DNA from: PALSA-129 sp050014595
GTDB taxonomy: Bacteria; Acidobacteriota; Terriglobia; Bryobacterales; Bryobacteraceae
Reading direction: 5' to 3'
Length of the DNA: 64,000 nucleotides
Assembly: GCA_050014595.1 (NCBI GenBank)
Contig: JBEKDA010000031.1
Location: forward strand, 3,950 to 67,949
The translations under genes and the position numbers were made by a program. The notes under the pieces were generated by a model. That model was not told where the DNA came from and did not search any database. It saw nothing but the letters and a program-made list of their open reading frames with translations. Numbering within the stretch: position 1 is the first letter of the stretch; every line of letters begins with the position of its first letter. Positions 44,726 through 52,002 of the stretch are shown here, piece after piece.

Positions 44726-45478
44726 CTAAACTGCGTGTTGTGAACTTCGGATTTCCGCGTGGCCGCTTGCGTCGAAATGCTTACGGTGCACCTGAATCGC
44801 ATGCCGCGCAGCAACGAGTACCCATGCGCAGTTGGACAACACGATCAGGCGGTTCGCCCACCCATCCACTGCAAGCACTCCGGGCGGCAGCGATCTCGGC
44901 GCATGTTGCGGCAAATGGCCTCCAGAGGCACGCGCCATTTGCATCATCATGATTGTCAGTGTCGCCACGAGCAGGACGGCACTTATCCAGCTTAGGTTCG
45001 CGATCCAGAGGAGGGCTCTTCGGGCCGAGCGCCACGTTTCGTTGCGACCAAGAGCAACGCTCAGCAACAAGGCGGCAATAGGGAAGCCGATGACTCCAAG
45101 CAGACCTGCGATCCCATGCCCGATTTCATGCCTGACATCAAACACGGAAGCCATGGCCTCGCCAATACCCGCGATAATCAGAAACCACAAGCCCAGCTTT
45201 CCGATATTGGTGTGGACCTGGGACCAGATGACGATCACTAATGCCCACGAGCTGATGGCCCAGGACACGAACATCAGCGACAGCACCCAGGCATAGTGAC
45301 CGAATGCGTACTCACTCACCATGCGCCATGAGGGTGAAAACTCGGGACTCAATACGTGCAGGGTGGCCAGCAGCAGAATCGTCGTAATCGTCGCGAGAAT
45401 GGCCAGCCAGCCTGCCGGCTCCGCGATCTGCGACGGATTGCTCACCGAAATAAGTTGGTTTGTTGCAGCTTTGTCCAT
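44726..45478 (-). CDS. DUF998-family membrane protein (second copy)
   Basis: The 250-residue protein also has about seven hydrophobic helices and the motif PSWRMVSEYAFGHYAW. The two genes are tandem paralogues with a 10-bp gap from the next start. They follow the ArsR and AHSA1 genes in one minus-strand cluster. A role in envelope stress or detoxification is possible but not shown. Confidence 0.8.
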   Translation of the reverse strand: MDKAATNQLISVSNPSQIAEPAGWLAILATITTILLLATLHVLSPEFSPSWRMVSEYAFGHYAWVLSLMFVSWAISSWALVIVIWSQVHTNIGKLGLWFLIIAGIGEAMASVFDVRHEIGHGIAGLLGVIGFPIAALLLSVALGRNETWRSARRALLWIANLSWISAVLLVATLTIMMMQMARASGGHLPQHAPRSLPPGVLAVDGWANRLIVLSNCAWVLVAARHAIQVHRKHFDASGHAEIRSSQHAV

Positions 45479-45560
45479 TCAGTCCTCCAGAACACTCATT
45501 CCTCAGCGAACCCGCCGGGGCATTCTCCTTAAGCGTGCAGATTCGTTCGATGATGCAAGC

Positions 45561-46025
45561 TCAGATCATCCCCTCCAGCCGCCGATAGCTCGCTTCCATT
45601 CCGCGCTCCATACCTGTCGCAAGCATGGCCGCTCGTGTTTGCGCATCCGGTAAGGTCATTCGTATCGTCATCAGAGTGCCGTCGCCATCCGCATCGAATG
45701 TCGTTTCAACGTGGTTGTCGGGGGTGGGAGCCGGCAGGTACATCCGCTCCACATGAACAATCCTGCGATAGGGCTCCAATTCCAGATACTCGCCAGCGAG
45801 GTGGAATGCGCCGCCCTTGCCGTTTGTCCACTCGTAACGGATCCTGCCTCCTGGTCTCGCTTCGCTGATGCAGACCGGCATCGTCCAACCTTCAGGACCA
45901 AGCAACCATTTCTGGATCAATTCCGATTCGGTGTGGGCGCGATACACGGCCTGCGGCGGAGCCGCGAAGCGCCTGGTCACAAGCACGTGCGTGTCGCCTT
46001 CGGTCGTCAGAGTCAACTTGCTCAT
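45561..46025 (-). CDS. SRPBCC / AHSA1-type protein
   Basis: The 154-residue protein fits the START-like/AHSA1 fold: HVLVTRRFAAPPQAVYRAHT, then ELIQKWLLGPEGWTMPV and the C-terminal helix MERGMEASYRRLEGMI. Such proteins bind hydrophobic ligands. Gene pairs of ArsR plus AHSA1 are common. The start overlaps the ArsR stop by four bases. Confidence 0.85.
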   Translation of the reverse strand: MSKLTLTTEGDTHVLVTRRFAAPPQAVYRAHTESELIQKWLLGPEGWTMPVCISEARPGGRIRYEWTNGKGGAFHLAGEYLELEPYRRIVHVERMYLPAPTPDNHVETTFDADGDGTLMTIRMTLPDAQTRAAMLATGMERGMEASYRRLEGMI

Positions 46026-46360
46026 CGTTTCTCTCCTTCTTTCTGCTGTTCCATGCTGGCCAGAACTGTGTCAAGCCGCTCGTAGTTTTGCTGCAAGGCG
46101 TTGCGCAGCATCGCTAGCCATTTATCCATGGTTTCAATACCACCTTTTGCGATACGGCGAGGGCGCTTCGTACCCTCGACGCGGCTGGTAACGAGGCCTG
46201 CGTCTTCGAGAACCTTCAAGTGCTGCGAGATCGCTGGCTGCGTCATCCTGAATGGCCCGGCCAATTCCGTCACCGTGGCCTCTCCTTTGGCGAGACGCGC
46301 CAGAATGGCCCGCCTGGTCGGATCAGCCAAAGCAGCGAAGGCGGCATCGAGTCCATCCAT
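46022..46360 (-). CDS. ArsR-family winged-helix repressor
   Basis: The 112-residue protein has the ArsR fold: DGLDAAFAALADPTRRAILA, then TVTELAGPFRMTQPAISQHL and VLEDAGLVTSRVEGTKRPR. There is no metal-binding Cys motif, so it is probably not a metal sensor. It heads the AHSA1-DUF998-DUF998 cluster and probably represses it. The ATG at 46360 was chosen; upstream in-frame codons run into the promoter. Confidence 0.88.
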   Translation of the reverse strand: MDGLDAAFAALADPTRRAILARLAKGEATVTELAGPFRMTQPAISQHLKVLEDAGLVTSRVEGTKRPRRIAKGGIETMDKWLAMLRNALQQNYERLDTVLASMEQQKEGEKR

Positions 46361-46369
46361 CAGTGATAG

Positions 46370-46396
46370 CTTATATAAGAACATACTTATTGTCAA
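46370..46396 (-). promoter_or_regulatory. Promoter and probable operator of the ArsR operon
   Basis: On the minus strand TTGACA (46391-46396) and TATAAG (46370-46375) are 15 bases apart. Between them lies an inverted repeat, ATAAG and CTTAT, separated by six bases (46375-46390). This is the usual place for autorepression by an ArsR protein. Confidence 0.6.
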
Positions 46397-46821
46397 GCTT
46401 TTTTTTGGGGGGCGCTTGGGCAAATCGTGAAAACCTGCGCCGGACCGGTTCTTCGTGAGGTTCGTGGACCGTCGATTCACTTGAGAATTCGGTCGGCTTC
46501 GTGTTAGGCCGGTCGGCTTTGGTCTAATTCCCAACGATACGCCATCCGGAGGTTATCCTGGCCTTCACCTGGCGAGTTCGAGACGTATCCAGGCTGGGTG
46601 CCCACCGAAGACAAGTGCTGGCGCTTCGTTCAGATCAGTCTGAAAGCAATGCGCGTCCGTGAGTTCGATCACACGGCCAACTGGGTGGCAAAAGTTCGAA
46701 ACGTGTCCAGACTGGGGAGCCAGGTCCTGGGGTCCCAAGAATACTACTTTCCAACTTCCGATTGACAGCCTCACTTTGCAGACGGAGGTACGCGCAGTCT
46801 AGTCCGGGTCTGTCCGACAAG
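46397..46821. other. Intergenic region with dispersed repeats
   Basis: No gene is supported here. A poly-T tract starts at 46399. Two related elements lie at 46576-46605 and 46695-46724, each starting TTCGARACGTRTCCA. The second runs on into a block (46713-46754) that shares TTCTTGGG/GGCTCCCC on the reverse strand with copy B of the dispersed repeat at 47601. Confidence 0.6.
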
Positions 46822-47232
46822 CTAAATGAAGAGACCGACCGCGACCTTGAACACTGACGCGAGTTTTTTTGCCTGCTCCTTGCTAATGGACCGCTTCCCG
46901 CTCAGGACCTCTGAAACCCGACCGCGTGTGCCGAGCACTGGCAGCAGATCCTTGCCTGTTCGTCCGCTCGTCTCCATCAAGTAGGCCAGCATTTCGTTGG
47001 GAGCAACCGCAGGCAGAGGATGATGCCGATCGTCGTAAGCCTGGACCAATATCGCCATGGTTTCCAGGAGTGCGGACTCCTCAGGGGACAAGCGCTCCTC
47101 GCCCTTGTCCATCAATTGTTCCACCGCGGCAACCATATGGTCGTACTCTTCCTCGGTATCTATGGCTTTGACGACGATACGGTTTGCAAGCCGGGCGTAT
47201 TTCTTGGGGTCGACGGCCAGTGTAGCGCTCAT
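46822..47232 (-). CDS. HigA-like antitoxin
   Basis: The 136-residue protein has the HigA-type architecture: an acidic N-terminus (VKAIDTEEEYDHMVAAVEQL) and an HTH at about 95-130 (GTRGRVSEVLSGKRSISKEQ). It should bind the HigB toxin encoded upstream and repress the operon. The ATG at 47232 overlaps the toxin stop by four bases. Confidence 0.85.
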   Translation of the reverse strand: MSATLAVDPKKYARLANRIVVKAIDTEEEYDHMVAAVEQLMDKGEERLSPEESALLETMAILVQAYDDRHHPLPAVAPNEMLAYLMETSGRTGKDLLPVLGTRGRVSEVLSGKRSISKEQAKKLASVFKVAVGLFI

Positions 47233-47516
47233 GATTTCCACGCTCCTTTCACATATTCCTTGTGCGTCATGATGCAGCGGATGAACAGCACCCTCCGCGT
47301 GAAGTTCATCTCCGCAATGAGCCTGTACTTGTTGCCTCCGATGTCGAAGACAACGTGCGGGGCCACAAAATCCGCCGTGTTGAACGACTGTTTCACGTCC
47401 GCGAAACTGGACCAGGCCGCCCGTTTGGCGACTCGATACCAATGGTCCATGGCGCTCCGAGCATGCGGATGCTCCTCGCAGAAGTTCCGAATCGCCTTGT
47501 GGCTGACAACGTGCAT
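47229..47516 (-). CDS. HigB mRNA interferase toxin
   Basis: From the ATG at 47516 the 95-residue protein reads MHVVSHKAIRNFCEEHPHAR, then WYRVAKRAAWSSFADVKQSF and IGGNKYRLIAEMNFTRRVLF, with the conserved C-terminal HKEY. This matches HigB mRNA-cleaving toxins. The toxin gene comes before the antitoxin gene, as in HigBA. Confidence 0.87.
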   Translation of the reverse strand: MHVVSHKAIRNFCEEHPHARSAMDHWYRVAKRAAWSSFADVKQSFNTADFVAPHVVFDIGGNKYRLIAEMNFTRRVLFIRCIMTHKEYVKGAWKS

Positions 47517-47600
47517 CCAGGGCCGATGCCATGGTCCCACAATGGGACCGCTCTGTCAACGCCGGCCTGATTGAAGCATTCGGATCGCTGCCTTTTGGTC

Positions 47601-47670
47601 CGGAGAGGTTGTTGGAAACCATGGTTTTTGGGGAGCCAATTCTTGGGCCCCAAGAATTGTGTTTTCCAAC
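47601..47670. repeat. Dispersed repeat, copy B (longest)
   Basis: The copy contains GGAGAGGTTGTTGGAAACC, a 12-bp palindrome AAACCATGGTTT, then TTTTTGGGGAGCCA. A second 23-base palindrome (about 47637-47659, arms CAATTCTTGGG) is followed by GTTTTCCAAC. The ends GTTGGAAA and TTTCCAAC are complementary, so the whole block can fold. Confidence 0.75.
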
Positions 47671-47707
47671 TGCAATCCTGGTTTGGTGACAACCCTGCCG
47701 ACCAAGA

Positions 47708-48055
47708 TCACTCGAGATCCATCGCGGCCTTCAGCCCTTCCTCGACTTCACGCAGGGACCCGGACGGCAGAGTGCCGAGCCTCTTGGTCAGCTTGGCACG
47801 GTCCAGAGTAGTCACCTGATGGCACACCGCAAAGCTCGTCTTCGGCAAGCCGGCAGTCCCGCCCGAAAACTCTATGACGGTAGGTCCGCGCTTGCCCTGT
47901 GATGAGGATGTTGAGATCGGGACCACAATGATGGATCTCCATCCTGGCGTCTGGTTGAAGCCGTCATGAGACACTAGAATTACAGGACGCCGGCCCGTCT
48001 GCTCCGAACCGGATCGCGGGACAAGATCGGCCCAGTAAACGTCCCCCCGCTTCAT
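47708..48055 (-). CDS. MazF/PemK-family mRNA interferase
   Basis: The 115-residue protein starts MKRGDVYWADLVPRSGSEQT and has PVILVSHDGFNQ, then SFAVCHQVTTLDRAKL. These are the diagnostic segments of MazF toxins, which cleave mRNA at short sequences. It overlaps the upstream antitoxin by four bases. Confidence 0.9.
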   Translation of the reverse strand: MKRGDVYWADLVPRSGSEQTGRRPVILVSHDGFNQTPGWRSIIVVPISTSSSQGKRGPTVIEFSGGTAGLPKTSFAVCHQVTTLDRAKLTKRLGTLPSGSLREVEEGLKAAMDLE

Positions 48056-48309
48056 CTTGTTGCCTTGCCGGCGTTCACAAGGTGCTCGATCCCAGCCGAC
48101 TCCAAATCGGCGTCGAGATCAAGATGCGTTCCCGCCATTTTCGTAGCGTAGGCAGTGATCGCATCGTGCCTCGCCCTTCGGAACTGTTGTCGCAGCCATG
48201 AGTCGACGGCCTCACGCGCCAGGGTCGTCGCGGGCACCCCGGTCCGTTCGGCCTCCGCCCTGAGACCGGTGTAGGTCTGCTCCGGCAGCGGCAGGTGAAA
48301 GTTCTTCAT
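48052..48309 (-). CDS. Ribbon-helix-helix-type antitoxin
   Basis: The 85-residue protein begins MKNFHLPLPEQTYTGLRAEA, then TGVPATTLAREAVDSWLRQQ, a short RHH/CopG-like DNA-binding core, followed by a charged C-terminal region that should bind MazF. It precedes the toxin, as in MazEF. The upstream region holds repeat copy C. Confidence 0.8.
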   Translation of the reverse strand: MKNFHLPLPEQTYTGLRAEAERTGVPATTLAREAVDSWLRQQFRRARHDAITAYATKMAGTHLDLDADLESAGIEHLVNAGKATR

Positions 48310-48642
48310 AGCCTCCTCCTTGCATCATTATGCCATGAACTAATGGCAGCCTGCGATGGCAACAGCCGAGTGGCAGGAGGCTGCGCCGATGGAGAGGTGG
48401 TTGGAAACCACGGTTTTTGGGGAGCCAGTGCCTTCGTTGCCCCACACCGCAGGTGGGATCGTACCGCCAGATCACAGGCGCATCCGCCGCGGTCCGCCTG
48501 AACAGCCGCACGGAACTCGTGATTCGGAGTTACAATCACTGTGCAGGCATGCAACCATGCCTCGAAATCTCCGGCCGAAGGGCGGAATACCCACTCACGG
48601 AGAGCGCCCTCTCTCCAGCAACCTGGAACGTGAGGTAAGGAG
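48310..48642. other. Intergenic region upstream of the MazF-type module
   Basis: No gene is supported in these 333 bases. Dispersed-repeat copy C lies at 48391-48428. The promoters of the minus-strand antitoxin and of the gene at 48643 must lie here, but I cannot place either. Confidence 0.55.
48391..48428. repeat. Dispersed repeat, copy C
   Basis: GGAGAGGTGGTTGGAAACC, then ACGGTTTTTGGGGAGCCA. It differs from copy B at only a few positions in the shared 38 bases, and lacks the second palindrome. Confidence 0.75.
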
Positions 48643-48945
48643 ATGAGCGAGCAGAATGCACTGGAGCAGGTGTACGAGCAGTTCCATGTCGCGGTGCGAT
48701 CCCTGACGATGGGGAACGAGCGGCTGGATGAGCGGCTTTCCCAGGCGTGGCTGTGCCGCCTGATGCACGTTCGGGAGAGCGAACTGGCCGATCGGAAGCT
48801 GGCCGGCCGCATCGCGGACATCAAGAGGAGCTTGCAGGCCCTCAGCGATCTTCACGAAGTCGAGCAAGCCGCTCTGGCAGCCGAGATCCTGTCCACATAC
48901 ACGGCAATCACGGAACAGCTAGCCCTAGTTTCATCTCCGCATTAA
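48643..48945 (+). CDS. Small helical hypothetical protein
   Basis: The 100-residue protein is a charged helix bundle (YEQFHVAVRSLTMGNERLDE, then ADRKLAGRIADIKRSLQALS). No domain is recognised. AAGGAG touches the ATG. It lies 27 bp upstream of the HMG-CoA synthase gene, so it could be the first gene of that operon or the last accessory gene. Confidence 0.5.
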   Translation: MSEQNALEQVYEQFHVAVRSLTMGNERLDERLSQAWLCRLMHVRESELADRKLAGRIADIKRSLQALSDLHEVEQAALAAEILSTYTAITEQLALVSSPH

Positions 48946-48972
48946 GGTATCGCCCAAGAAGGAGGTTCATCA

Positions 48973-50019
48973 ATGGCCGGTATCATCGGCTACGGAGCTT
49001 ACATTCCGCGCAACCGCATTCGGGTCGAGGAGATCGCCAAGATCTGGGGCGCGGATGCGCCCAGCTACAAGCGCGGCCTGGGATTAGAAGAAAAGTCCGT
49101 TCCCAGCCCCGACCAGGACACGATTACGATGTCGGTGGAGGCCGCCAAGAAGGCCATCCGGCGGGCGGGGATCAACCCGCGCGAAATCGGGGCGGTGTAC
49201 GTGGGCTCGGAGTCCCACCCGTACGCCGTGAAACCTTCCGGCACGGTGCTGGCGGAAGCCATCGGGGCCACGCCGGAATGCCATTCGGCGAGCTTCGAAT
49301 TCGCGTGCAAGGCCGGCTCGGAGGCGATGTTCGTGTGCTTGTGCCAGGTGGAATCCGGACGAATCCGATACGGGCTGGCGGTGGGCGCGGACACTTCGCA
49401 AGGAGCGCCAGGAGACGCGCTCGAGTATTCGGCGGCGGCCGGCGCCGCGGCGTTCCTCTTCGGCAAGGAAAACGCGATTGCCGAAGTGGACGAGACTTAC
49501 TCCTACATGACGGACACGCCCGATTTCTGGCGCCGCGAGTATCAACACTATCCGCGGCACGCGGGCCGCTTCACCGGAGAGCCGGCTTACTTCAAACACG
49601 TCCTGGCAGCGGCGCGGGGCATCATGTCCAAAACCGGGATGGGCGCCAAGGACTTCGCTTACGCGGTGTTCCACCAGCCAAACGGCAAGTTCCCCCTGAA
49701 CGCCGCCAGGCAATTGGGATTCAGCAGAGAGCAGGTGGAGACCGGGCGGCTGGTCCCCAAGCTGGGAAACACGTACTCCGGGTCTTCGCCGCTGGGTCTC
49801 ACGGCCATACTGGACGTGGCCAAGGCGGGGGACAGGATTCTGATGGTTTCTTACGGGTCGGGCGCCGGCAGCGACGCCTTCATTTACACCGTGACCGGAC
49901 GCATCGAGGAAGCACGAGGGAAAGCAACCACGACCAGGGACATGCTCGACAATAACAAGGTCTACCTGGACTATGGGACCTACTGCAAGTATCGAGGCAA
50001 GATTCTGAAAGCGGAGTGA
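48973..50019 (+). CDS. HMG-CoA synthase, archaeal type
   Basis: The enzyme condenses acetyl-CoA with acetoacetyl-CoA to HMG-CoA. Active-site residues are visible: E80 in YVGSESHPYAVKPSG, C112 in EFACKAGSEA and H234 in VFHQPNGKFP. Its length (348 residues) and N-terminus (AGIIGYGAYIPRNRIRVEEI) match the archaeal-type enzymes rather than the longer eukaryotic forms. It is 11 bp upstream of a thiolase, with a DUF35 gene next. Alternative relatives act in polyketide beta-branching, but no PKS is present. Confidence 0.92.
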   Translation: MAGIIGYGAYIPRNRIRVEEIAKIWGADAPSYKRGLGLEEKSVPSPDQDTITMSVEAAKKAIRRAGINPREIGAVYVGSESHPYAVKPSGTVLAEAIGATPECHSASFEFACKAGSEAMFVCLCQVESGRIRYGLAVGADTSQGAPGDALEYSAAAGAAAFLFGKENAIAEVDETYSYMTDTPDFWRREYQHYPRHAGRFTGEPAYFKHVLAAARGIMSKTGMGAKDFAYAVFHQPNGKFPLNAARQLGFSREQVETGRLVPKLGNTYSGSSPLGLTAILDVAKAGDRILMVSYGSGAGSDAFIYTVTGRIEEARGKATTTRDMLDNNKVYLDYGTYCKYRGKILKAE

Positions 50020-50030
50020 GGAGACCGGCG

Positions 50031-51191
50031 ATGAGAGACGTAGCGATTTTGGGCGTCGGCATGAACAAGAAGTGGGGCGAGCTCTGGGATATGTCCCTGC
50101 GGGACGTCTTTGTGGAAGCCGCGCTGAATGCCGTGGACGACGCCGGGGTGGACCATCTGGATTCGATGTACGTGGGCTGCATGACCAGCGGACTGTTCGT
50201 GGGGCAGGAGCACGTGGGCTGCCTGATGGCCGACTACCTGAGCACAACTCCTATTCCGGCCACGCGGGTGGAATCGGCCTGCGCCTCGGGTGGCGCCGCG
50301 TTCCGGCAGGGGTTTATCGAGGTAGCTTCGGGAATCAGTGACTATGTGCTGGTGGGCGGAGTGGAGAAGATGACCGACGTCAGCGGGGACGAGGCGACGT
50401 CGGCTCTCTCCGCGGCCGCCGACATGGAGTACGAAGCGTACCACGGCATCACGTTCCCCGGCCTGTACGCCCTCATGGCCAGAGTCCACATGGAGCGGTA
50501 CGGAACCACCAGCCAGCAGTTGGCGCACGTGGCCGTCAAGAACCACAAGCACGGGGCCATGAACCCGGAGGCGCAATATCCCTTTGAGGTCACGGTTGAG
50601 GATGTGCTGGGGTCGGTGATGGTGGCGGATCCGCTGCATATTCTGGATTGCTCCCCGATTACGGACGGAGCAGCGGCCGTGGTGCTTTGCCCCCTGGATA
50701 CGGCCCGCAAGATATCGAAGAAGCCGGTGGTGCAGGTGCTGGCGTCGGCGCAAGCCTCCGGTACCATCGCGTTGCATTCGCGGAAAGACATGGCATGGAT
50801 CAAATCCACGAACCAAGCTGCCAGCAAAGCCTACAAGATGGCGGGAAAGGGTCCGCAGGACATACAAGTGGCGGAAGTGCACGACTGCTTCACGATTGCG
50901 GAGATCATGGTGCTGGAGGCCCTGGCGCTGGTGGAACGGGGCAAAGGCGGCCAGGCCGCCGAAAGCGGGATGACCGCGCTCGGCGGCAAGATCCCGGTGA
51001 ACACCAGTGGAGGACTCAAGGCGAAGGGCCACCCGGTGGGCGCTACCGGCGTGGCCCAGGTGATCGAGATCATCAGGCAACTTCGCGGCGAGGCCGGCCC
51101 GCGCCAAGTGAAAGGGGCGAGGATCGGCTTGACTCAAAACATGGGCGGCACCGGCGGCAGCAGCGTGGTGCATATTTTCGGTGCGGTTTAG
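50031..51191 (+). CDS. Acetoacetyl-CoA thiolase, archaeal (SCP2-like) type
   Basis: The thiolase joins two acetyl-CoA. C84 is in VESACASGGAAFRQG; the catalytic His are in VHDCFTIAE and LKAKGHPVGATGVAQ. The start MRDVAILGVGMNKKWGELWD is typical for the group that partners HMG-CoA synthase. I chose the ATG at 50031, with GGAG eight bases before it. The gene is 386 residues and 30 bp ahead of the DUF35 gene. Confidence 0.92.
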   Translation: MRDVAILGVGMNKKWGELWDMSLRDVFVEAALNAVDDAGVDHLDSMYVGCMTSGLFVGQEHVGCLMADYLSTTPIPATRVESACASGGAAFRQGFIEVASGISDYVLVGGVEKMTDVSGDEATSALSAAADMEYEAYHGITFPGLYALMARVHMERYGTTSQQLAHVAVKNHKHGAMNPEAQYPFEVTVEDVLGSVMVADPLHILDCSPITDGAAAVVLCPLDTARKISKKPVVQVLASAQASGTIALHSRKDMAWIKSTNQAASKAYKMAGKGPQDIQVAEVHDCFTIAEIMVLEALALVERGKGGQAAESGMTALGGKIPVNTSGGLKAKGHPVGATGVAQVIEIIRQLRGEAGPRQVKGARIGLTQNMGGTGGSSVVHIFGAV

Positions 51192-51221
51192 AGTTTCCGG
51201 ATATGGGGAGAATTCGAAATC

Positions 51222-51614
51222 ATGGCCAATCCCGCTAGATATTGGAGAGAGATTCCGCAACGCTATCGCCTGGAAGCTGCCAGGTGTACGTCCTGCGGCG
51301 AGATCAGTTTTCCACCCCGGCTCATTTGCCCGCAATGCCGTTCGCGCAAGTTTGAAACGGTAACGCTGAAGGAAAATGGTAAGATCCTGACGTACACGGT
51401 GACGCGCGTGGGGCCTTCGCAGTTTGCCGACCAAACGCCCTACGCGGTGGGAGTCGTCGAGTTGGATGACGGCGTGCGGATCATGACCCAGATCGCCGAC
51501 TGCGACTTCGACAAGCTGGCGGCGGGACAGCGCGTGCGCCTGGAGTTCCGCCGCATCCAAAAGCAGGGCGACGCGGGCCTCCTGTGGTACGGCTATAAGT
51601 GCGTGCCAGTTTGA
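51222..51614 (+). CDS. DUF35 zinc-ribbon/OB-fold partner of thiolase and HMG-CoA synthase
   Basis: The 130-residue protein has a rubredoxin-like zinc ribbon with C22, C25, C36 and C39 (CTSCGEISFPPRLICPQC) followed by an OB fold (ILTYTVTRVGPSQF, YAVGVVELDDGVRI). In archaea the DUF35 protein bridges thiolase and HMG-CoA synthase, and the complex shares one CoA site. The same gene order here supports the same complex. Confidence 0.92.
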   Translation: MANPARYWREIPQRYRLEAARCTSCGEISFPPRLICPQCRSRKFETVTLKENGKILTYTVTRVGPSQFADQTPYAVGVVELDDGVRIMTQIADCDFDKLAAGQRVRLEFRRIQKQGDAGLLWYGYKCVPV

Positions 51615-52002
51615 GAACGCGCGGCTTGGTATGCCAGCCGGAGGGCAAAACTGGTGTTCGTTGCGGCGGTCCCAGGACTCGTGCTGCCCGGCTTGAGGTT
51701 GACCATGCCTTGCTTCCTCCTGCTGGTCCCGTACGATGCTCCCAAACAGCCGCCGCGTGAGATGGCTCTCGGCCATCCTCGCGTTGCAGAGCCGTTGACT
51801 TTGCATCGCTCAACACCACCCGACGATGGAGGATCTGTTGTTCAGAACGCCGGGTTCGGGACACCGCCAGGACAGAGTCCGAGTCGGCGATCTGGAAACT
51901 ATCGGTAAATCCCGCGGCGTCGGTGAGGAGTAATGCGATTTCTCGGCGGACACCTCGACCGCCGAGCCAACCACGAGTTCCCGCCGCCTTTTCAGGCGCA
52001 CG
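51615..52002. other. Intergenic region, 388 bases, no gene supported
   Basis: The stretch between the DUF35 gene and the end of the broken permease has no convincing open frame, no hairpin with a T-run and no clear repeat. It holds the 3' end of the forward operon, so a terminator should be here but I could not find one. Confidence 0.5.

Noticed and set aside
48747..49955. Long + frame overlapping the HMG-CoA synthase gene
   Set aside because: Arg/Gly-rich alternative frame of a clearly identified enzyme gene.
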